From positions 99,068 through 163,067 of the forward strand of contig JADLZK010010864.1 in the NCBI GenBank assembly GCA_015847255.1: a stretch of DNA of 64,000 nt. The letters are read 5' to 3'. This stretch comes from Hyparrhenia diplandra. Lineage: Eukaryota; Streptophyta; Magnoliopsida; Poales; Poaceae. The position numbers and the translations under genes were made by a program. This document shows, piece after piece, positions 56,320 to 64,000 of this stretch (position 1 is the first letter of the stretch; each line of letters begins with the position of its first letter). The notes below the pieces were generated by a model. That model was given only the letters and a program-made list of their open reading frames with translations. It was not told where the DNA came from and did no database searches.

Positions 56320-57456
56320 CCGACCGGACTCATGCATGAGTCCGGTCACAACCGACAAACCCAACCTGCCAAATTTAGAACTCCTGTGCATGCGTCCGGT
56401 CAGGAGATCATGCGTCCGGTCATGCTTCCGGTGCATGCGTCCGGTCACTCCCCGAGAACAACCACGAAAACATGCTCTCTGTTCTTTTGACCAGAACCAC
56501 ACACCGGTGCGTCCGGTCGATCCTGCATGCTTCCGGTCGTGGGTCCGGTCATCACGTCCGGTCAGACCACTGCTCGGTAAAACGGCGATATCTCCTTCAT
56601 CCGAACTCCGTTTTCGATGATCTTGGACTCTATGGAAAGCTTACTCAGAGGGCTACACAACCCACATGGTTACTTGATCCAACTCACAATGGATCAAAGC
56701 AATATTCCACTCTAAGAGCAGTCCAAGTGTCCGAGAAACACCGAAACAACTTCTCCTTTGCAAATGTGCCAACACCACCAAGTGTACATCACCGTGTGCA
56801 TGTGTGTTAGCATTTTCACAATCATTTTCAAAGGATTTTCTTTTGCTCTTACCACGCCACTCGATCCTAACACATCGCAAAGTTAGATCGCTCAAGTGGC
56901 ACTAGATGACCGATATGCAAACAAGTTTGCCCCTCTTGATAGTACGGCCATCTATCCTAAATCCGGTCATAAACTTCTCTAAGCACCAATGACCGGCGAA
57001 ATGAAATGCCCTATAGGATATACCTTTGCCTTGCGCATTTCCATTCCGCTCCATCTCCAAGTGCCGATGCAACACATGCACCAACACGATCACCAAATGA
57101 TATGATCCACTTCATATCATCACATGACCTTCTTGGTCCATCGATCTTGACCTCACATGCTCTTCACCGTTGCGTCGGTCCGTCGGCGCCAAGTCTTGCC
57201 CAAGCTTCACCGCCTCGCGGTCCATCGCTTCACTGCCTCAACTTGCCCTTCACACTTGCAACCGGTCCATCAAGCCAAGTCTTGTCTTGATCTTCACCAC
57301 CTTGGTCACATGACTCCATGTCATGTCTCATATGCAATAAAGCTCCTCCATTGCATCACCACATGTGAACTAATCTCCTGTGTATTATCTCAATCACATA
57401 TTATTAGTTCACCTAATGTTGACACTCAATTACCAAAAACCACAAGGGACCTTTCA
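56320..57456 (-). repeat. Element A left LTR, second part
   Basis: Continues the LTR interrupted at 47592. The first 260 bases hold about ten (G/T)CCGGTC words. The LTR ends ACCTTTCA at 57456 and is followed by ATCTCCCCCTTTTT, which on the minus strand is the polypurine tract AAAAAGGGGGAGAT (57457-57470). Confidence 0.85.
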
Positions 57457-57470
57457 ATCTCCCCCTTTTT

Positions 57471-60400
57471 GATAATTGATGGCAACACTATAAAGATATG
57501 GAATTGAAGATTAAATTCCAAGTTAGCACTTCATACAAGTATAAATTGCTAACTTAGTTTGGATTTCATGTCACTTATCCAACACTTAAGCTCAATGTCA
57601 AGATTTGGATGAGCACCATAAAACCCGACTTGGTAGTGGTAACTCTCCCTATATGTGTGCCCAATTGATTTGAATTCAAGGTTTGCACACATACATAAAT
57701 ATGAAAATTTTGGGAGGGTTAACACTACAAAGTGATGCTAAGGTATGTAGGATAAACCTTTGAAGCGTGATACCTAATCGGAGTTGCAAATTTGAAGTTC
57801 ATCCTTAGCATCATCCAAGTAACTAGACATACATCAAAACTCAAGATACCATGTGAGATCAACATTAGATGTAATGGCTCTTAATTCATGTGAAACATAT
57901 ATATGTCTAGCTATAACCTATGCATGCTAGTTACCATACCATCAAGCAAGTTCTATAACTAGCATACACCACACAAGCATTGCATATAAAATTTAAAAAC
58001 TTATACAAATGCAAGCAAGCACATGAATATGCACATATCAAATGCAATCAAACAAGTTCATGAGCTTGCTCCCCCAACTTGTGTGCTTCTCATATGTCCA
58101 AGAATTTTGATCCTCCTCTAATCTTCAAACTTGCTCCCTCATGGTCCATGTCCATGTTCCATTCTCTCTCCATATTCATATCTTTGTTCCAATCTCTCTC
58201 CCTTTGTCATCAATTTTCATAAAAGGTATGCATCTTTTGATACAAAAGGTATGACTAGGGATAGATGGTTGAGTCTTGAATCTTCATTTTTGATGGACAC
58301 CACCATATGTTGGAATGACACCACTTGTAACTCTCACATGTGGAAGCATGAAAACCACCTAGAAATGCCACATGTAGGTCACTCGTAGGATCCTTGACCT
58401 TGATCTTGAGGTGGGGCACTTCCCCCTAAGTCAAAGCATATGTCAATCCACTTGAGTTCTTGAGGGTAGCTTCCTTGAGTTGAATTGATCACTTAAAGTT
58501 GAGGATCACTTGTGGAACCACCATTGATACGCTAAGTACCACTTGTGTGTGAGCAAGAATACCATAAGAATGAAAAATACCACTTGTAGGGATATGATAT
58601 ATCTTGCAATGTGGTAACCACTTCTTGAACTAGATTATTTCCATGAGCTTCTTTCTTGATGACTTGAACTAAAATGAATGGCCTTTAGCTTCCAAGTCCG
58701 GTTTGATCCAATGACAAGCTTCTTCACACCTCATAAAGTATAAGGGTTATCTTGCCAATGTTGTACTTGTCACTTATGAGCAATCCAAACTAGATCAAGT
58801 ACTTGGGATCACTAGCTCATGAACAAATTCATATACAAACCACTAGATCATATAATCATTCAAGCAATAGTGGTAGCAATGAATTTAAAACTTTCATTTG
58901 TCATGCATGACCTTAATAAGGATGTACTATATGCACTAACCGCATACTAGTAAGGGATGAAATGATCATGCACATTACAATGATACCTTTGTTATCTTGG
59001 AGTAGAGGATAGTCAATATGATTCCAATTTTCCTCCGCAATAGCAATGTGAAGTCCATTTCTCTAGCTTGGTGAAGTCAAAATATACCAATTTGAATTCC
59101 TTGTTTCACCCATATGAATTGAAAACCACTAATAATCAAGTGCACTATCTTCATATTGTGGTTGGCTTGCTTTCTTTTGATCTTTGCTTGCATGAGAGAA
59201 TACCATTTGAATTTGCATGATTGTCTCTCTCTTTTGGGTGTTGCTTGCTTCCTTTTATTGATCAACCCTTTTGATTTCTTCAACTAAGCATCATGAATAT
59301 CCCTAGATCATCACTTCCATGTTGGCCCCTCCAAGTATCTCAACTTGTCAATCCCACTCATGGGCGGCACGCCCCACTAGGGAGAAGTGATCTCACCAAG
59401 AACTATTCTTGACACTCACTTGAATTGAATTTGATTGATTGGTCCAAGTGATGGACTTGATATGATGAGTAATCTTGAGATCTTCTTTAAGTCCTTTTCT
59501 TTCTTCTTCAAGAGATATGATGATCATTTGAACTCAAACTTGTCTCTCCATCTTGAGCTTGGTCTTGATCTCAACCTTGAGTACCAAAGGTGTACAAAGT
59601 ACACTCCCCAAATCATTGGCCTTTGTACTCATTGCTTGTCATGCTTTTAACTCAATTCAAAACCAAACTTAGGTGCCTCAAACACTTATAAATATGAATC
59701 TAACTTGAGGACCTTTCAATCAAAGTGACTCTTGATCAATCCAATGTTTGTCACTCTTCTGGCAGATTTTGTACATCTCAAAGAATAAACCATATCTCAC
59801 AATGTACATATTTAAATGCCACAAAATTTGGTGGAGATGTGCAACACTAAGTCATCTAGCAGCCATAAAAATTTGAGCTTCAAAGTCCTTATGGATTGCT
59901 ACCAGATTTCACATCTTCCCACACTACTACATGCTGAAAACTGCTGCAATATGGTTGACAAGTTCCACTCCAAAACCGAAGTATCCCTTATCTTCTCATC
60001 ATGAAATTTTTACAGCAACTTCTACCATAAGTATTGAGCATGCATACCAAATTTCAAGCCATTCCAATAAGGTTTGATAATCCAAACATGACTAAGATCA
60101 CAGCTCACTCAGATTTTGCAATAGTGGACAGATTTGAGCAATTGAGCTATGCTTCACCAATTTGAGTCAAACTTGATGCTAACTTGTTTAAATATTCTCA
60201 CAAGACATATATCCATTGAAATCACATACTAAAAAATCATCTCATGATCATATCCATTCAAACCAACTCAAATTTGACTACTAAGCATTTAATCCATTCA
60301 AACATCTCATAGCAAGCAACATATGCATATATATCCAATTCAGTCATCTCATATGCATTCAAATGTGTATGATCAACTAGAAGTATACCTTTGTATCTCA

Positions 60401-60634
60401 TGATCATCCAATAGCAAGCTTCAATTCAAATTATCTTGCAAGCCTTTGAATATTCCAATAAATCACCACAACTAGGATTATTGCACTTGTATGTTGTAGC
60501 TCATTTGGACTTCATTTTTCTTGACTTGGCATTGGGATATAATTGCACTAGGCTTCATTACTTGACTCAATCAAATGATGCACAATGTGAACTCAAATGA
60601 ATCAAGCCTCCAATGCCATGGTACCTACAAACAA
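57471..60634 (-). other. Element A non-coding interior
   Basis: About 3.2 kb of AT-rich sequence where the polymerase genes of a Copia element would be expected. No protease, integrase, RT or RNase H motif was seen in any frame. Confidence 0.65.
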
Positions 60635-61650
60635 TCATCCACTTTTCGATGGTACCCAAACTTGTTTGGGTCCTCTCAAGTTAGGTGCAACATACTTTGG
60701 CAAAGCCTTAGTATGAGTAGCGGGATATTTTGCAATAGTAACCGGAGAGGTACCATTGTCATCCTTTCTAAGCATAGTATCATTATCAATTGAAATAGGC
60801 TTAGAATTTTCACCTAGGGGACATGAATGAGCCATGTGTCCCCTTTCCCGGCATAAGTAGCATCTTCTCTTTTGTTGAGCCCATTCTTTCTTGCTCATTT
60901 GATGCTTCTTCTTGCCTTGCCTCTCATGGGTTGCTTGATCCTCCTTCTCAAGCTTGTTAAGACACTCCGAGGCAAAGTGTCCCATGTCTCCACATTCACA
61001 GCACTTGATGTGAGCAAACTTTATTTTCTTAGCTTGACTCTTGCTCATCATCTTGGCATCTTGGATATGAGTTAGATGCCTTGCTCTTGCCTTCCCACCC
61101 CTTCTTGTTTTCTTCTTCTTCTTCATCAAGTCATCACCTTTATCTTCAACATTGATCTTGACTTGATCTTGGAGCTTATTTTCTTGCTCAATTAGTTGCT
61201 TTGGTTGAGGCTCTTCTAGTTGCTTCACCAATTGCTTGGTTGGGCACTTTGAGGTGAGATGACCCCATGTGCGGCACTTGAGGCACTTGACATGCTTGAG
61301 CCTCTCTTCTTCCTTCTTCAACTTGAGCTTTCAAATTCACCATCATCCCATGTAGAGGCATCTCCAAAGGTGCTCTTGATAGATTCCCACAACTCATGTG
61401 CGGATCCTTTGAGGTTCACCTTGCTAAGCATATCACAACTCAAAGCATTGGTTAGATAACAATATGCATCACAATCATGTTCGATCATGTCCCTTTGAAA
61501 CCTAGCAAGATTTTTGGGATCCACGACAAGTTCAAGACGCTTTGTGACAACCCACCAAGCTATAGGTCCCATGGCACGCAAAGTCATCAAGAATATGGTG
61601 TTTCCACCAGGTGTAAAGTGTGTGCCATCAAAAATATGTGTGTCACTCAA
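60635..61650 (-). pseudogene. Element A gag-like gene with three zinc knuckles
   Basis: MSDTHIFDGTHFTPGGNTIF, LVVDPKNLARFQRDMIEHDC and AHELWESIKSTFGD form a Copia-type (UBN2-like) gag N-terminus, ended by a stop near 61318 that one frameshift would bypass. In the next frame KHVKCLKCRTWGHLTSKCP, IKCCECGDMGHFASECL and CYLCRERGHMAHSCP are three CCHC knuckles (C-x2-C-x4-H-x4-C), separated by lysine-rich linkers. It ends GPKQVWVPSK, the sequence that in Copia elements precedes the protease, so pol was lost right after gag. Expected role: nucleocapsid that packages element RNA. Confidence 0.85.
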
Positions 61651-61716
61651 ACAAGCATCATCCCTAGCCCACTAGTCGCCATCCTCTCGGGTCGGTAAAG
61701 ACCACTAAATGAGAGA

Positions 61717-61730
61717 CCACTCCGATACCA
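61717..61730 (-). promoter_or_regulatory. Primer-binding site of element A
   Basis: On the minus strand TGGTATCGGAGTGG begins two bases after the LTR end (61733). It is close to the TGGTATCAGAGC tRNA-iMet primer site of Copia elements. Confidence 0.8.
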
Positions 61731-61732
61731 CT

Positions 61733-64000
61733 TGTAGGGTCGAGATGGGGACTAGAGGGGGGTGAATAGTTCTTTCTAAAACTAATTCTTTGGCTAAACA
61801 AATATAATGCGGAATTAAAACTATTTGTTTAGCCAAGACTTCACCTCTAGTTATGACTCTAAATCACCTCACAAAGATCCTACACAAACAAATGAGGTGA
61901 TAAGCCTAGCTTGAGCTCCTAACCGTTTCTATTGCAAGGTCACACAAACCTATGCACTAGTACTTCAAACAAGGGTGAGCTCCTATACAATTCTAATGAG
62001 CAAAAGCACAAAGCCAAACCTAAGCTCACTAGATGCACTAAGGACAAGGCGACACACGCCTAACCCAAAGGCTCAAATTACTTAGCTACACAAACTAAGC
62101 AAAGCAACTAACAAGCTACACAAGCTAGTAATTGCAAGAGCTACTCTACAAGCACAAGCACAAGGTATATATGAATGTAAATACAAGGCTTGTGATTTGG
62201 AGGGAATACAAACCACCGAGAAGAGTAGACAAGTTGACACGGTGATTTTTACCGAGGTATCGGGAAGCTTGCCAACTTCCCCTACTCCTCGTTGTGATCG
62301 ACCAACACCTTGGGTGGTTCTTTGGTGTTTCACCTAGATGGTTTCTTCGATTATTGATTCTCCCTCACTTGCCCTCAAAGACAGCACGCCCCGCGAGGCA
62401 CCGCAAGACACCGCTTTCTCAAGTGAGCCTCTCAAGGCACCGCGAGACACCACACGCACAGGGGGTACTCTTGGAGCACGCTCTGGTAGTGTGGGCTCTT
62501 CGCGATCGTCCCCCACGAGGGTGAGCACGAACCTCTCACAATCCTCGCGAACTACCGCTGAAAAACTTCCTTGCGTGCTTTTCACGAGGGTCTCTTGCCA
62601 CCAAGCGGTCTGGGGAGGTGGCAACCTCCAGAAAAACAAGCACACGGCTTTGTGCCACGATCACCTAGTGCTGCGAATACGATCTCTCAGCACGAGATGC
62701 ACTAAAATCACTCCTCACTTTGATGATTTGGATGAACACTATCAATCACAGAGGTGAGTGGAGGAACTCTCAAGCACTCTCAACATGGATTACAAAAAGT
62801 CCCCAGGTGCCAAGCACCGACCATGGCCGACCACTTACCATCTATTGCCAGCCACAAGCCAAAATAGAGCGTTGGGGAGGAACATGCAATTCTAGCGGGT
62901 CGGCCGGGGCGGCCGGGGACTCATGCATGAGTCAGGCCGATGAGTCGGTCACAACCGACAAACCCAACCCGCCAAATTTAGAACTCCTGTGCATGCGTCC
63001 GGTCGAGATCATGCGCCCGGCCATGCTTCCGGTGCATGCGTCCGGTCACTCCCGAGAACAACCACGAAAACATGCTCTCTATTCTTTTGACCGGAACCAC
63101 ACCGGTGCGTCCGGTCGATCCGCATGCTTAGGTCGCGGGTCCGGTCATCACGTCGGTCGGACCCTTTGCTTTCGGTAAAACGCGGCGATATCTCCTTCAT
63201 CCGAACTCCGTTTTGATGATCTTGGACTCTATGGAAAGCTTACTCGGGGAGGGCTACACAACCCACATGGTTACTTGATCCAACTCACAATGGATCAAAG
63301 CAATATTCCACTCTAAGAGCAGTCCAAGTGTGTCGAGAAACACCGAAACAACTTCTCCTTTGCAAATGTCGTACATCACCGTGTGCATGTGTGTTAGCAT
63401 TTTCACAATCATTTTCAAAGGATTTTCTCTTGCTCTTACCACGCCACTCGATCTAACACATAAAGTTAGATCGCTCAAGTGGCACTAGATGACCGATATG
63501 CAAACAAGTTTGCCCCTCTTGATAATACGACCATCTATCCTAAATCGGTCATAAACTTCTCTAAGCACCAATGACCGTGAAATGAAATGCCCTATAGGAT
63601 ATACCTTTGCCTTGCGCATTTCCATTCCGCTCCATCTCCAAATCTTGCCGATGCAACACATGCACCAACACGATCACCAAATGATATGATCCACATCATA
63701 TCATCACATGACCTTCTTGGTCCATCGATCTTGACCTCACATGCTCTTCACCGTTGCGTCGGTCCGTGGGCGTAAGTCTTGCCCAAGCTTCACCGCCTCG
63801 GCGGTCCATCGCTCCACGCCTCGACTTGCCCTTCACACTTGCAACCAGGTCCATCAAGCCAAGTCTTGTCTTGATCTTCACCACCTTGGTCACATAACTC
63901 CATGTCATGTCTCATATGCAATAAAGCTCCTCCATTGCATCACCACATGTGAACTGAACTAATCTCACAATGTATTATCTCAATCACATATTATTAGTTC
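61733..64000 (-). repeat. Element A right LTR (5' LTR), end missing
   Basis: Matches 46419-47592 joined to 56320-57400. It ends at the window border within TATTATTAGTTC, about 50 bases before the expected LTR terminus. Many small indels separate it from the left copy. Confidence 0.9.

Larger units (their letters stand above)
46419..64000 (-). mobile_element. Element A: large non-autonomous LTR element, gag only
   Basis: Both LTRs start TGTAGGGTCGAGATGG (46419 and 61733). Primer site and gag show that it is transcribed on the minus strand. The left LTR is split by element B into 46419-47592 and 56320-57456 (about 2.3 kb in total); the right LTR runs off the window about 50 bases short of its end. 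The interior (57457-61732, 4.3 kb) has a gag-like gene next to the primer site and about 3.1 kb without coding; protease, integrase, RT and RNase H are absent. It would need enzymes from a related Copia-type element. A TATA box on the minus strand (CTATAAATAG, 47511-47520) fits the LTR promoter. Confidence 0.85.

Noticed and set aside
1..64000. CRISPR array, operon, riboswitch or prokaryotic defence system
   Set aside because: The sequence is clearly plant nuclear DNA; the repeats are MITEs, LTRs and gene duplications, with no spaced short direct repeats.

Overview
This is plant nuclear DNA from a grass (Poaceae). Supporting signs are GC-rich 5' gene ends with conserved 5'-UTR introns, Stowaway- and Tourist-type MITEs, a Copia element, a plant Athila/Gypsy element, L1-like LINE pieces with poly(A) tails, and a tandem F-box family. 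The genus cannot be fixed from the sequence alone. No prokaryotic, organellar or tRNA/rRNA signal was recognised.

Layout. 1-1.6 kb is an LTR cut by the window edge. 1.65-2.6 kb holds two duplicated scraps of an F-box-protein C-terminus. 4.9-8.2 kb is a two-exon F-box/DUF295 gene broken by two frameshifts, with a Helitron-type end in its intron. 9.15-9.45 kb is an antisense, 5'-truncated histone H2A pseudogene. 9.9-44.3 kb is a tandem array of one F-box gene family. Each unit has an 'A' gene (F-box plus F-box-associated domain), a conserved 3' flank of about 1 kb, and a decayed second coding piece ('B'). The A copies start at 11.58 kb (broken), 17.15 kb (broken), 20.85 kb (broken, no F-box), 32.61 kb (intact, 412 aa) and 41.21 kb (intact, 405 aa). 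LINE pieces, a complete Copia element (23.5-29.1 kb), MITEs, Helitron ends and a RAD51 gene fragment (36.5-37.0 kb) interrupt the array.

44.3-64 kb is nested repeats. A 5'-truncated LINE (44.3-45.7 kb) is followed by a GC-rich possible DNA-transposon piece. Next is a large minus-strand LTR element (A, 46.4 kb to past the window end) that carries only a gag-like gene with three zinc knuckles. Its left LTR is split by a plus-strand Athila-like element (B, 47.6-56.3 kb).

Function. The two intact F-box proteins are the only convincing complete protein-coding genes. They would act as substrate receptors of SCF ubiquitin ligases, with unknown targets. Most other coding sequence is retroelement or pseudogene.

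A recurring oddity is that the two LTRs of element B differ mostly at CAG/CTG/CCG sites, often by loss of the middle base, and the Copia element has identical LTRs but shredded reading frames. Sequencing or consensus error at CHG-methylated cytosines explains both better than natural decay, so frameshifts inside the repeats should be treated with caution.
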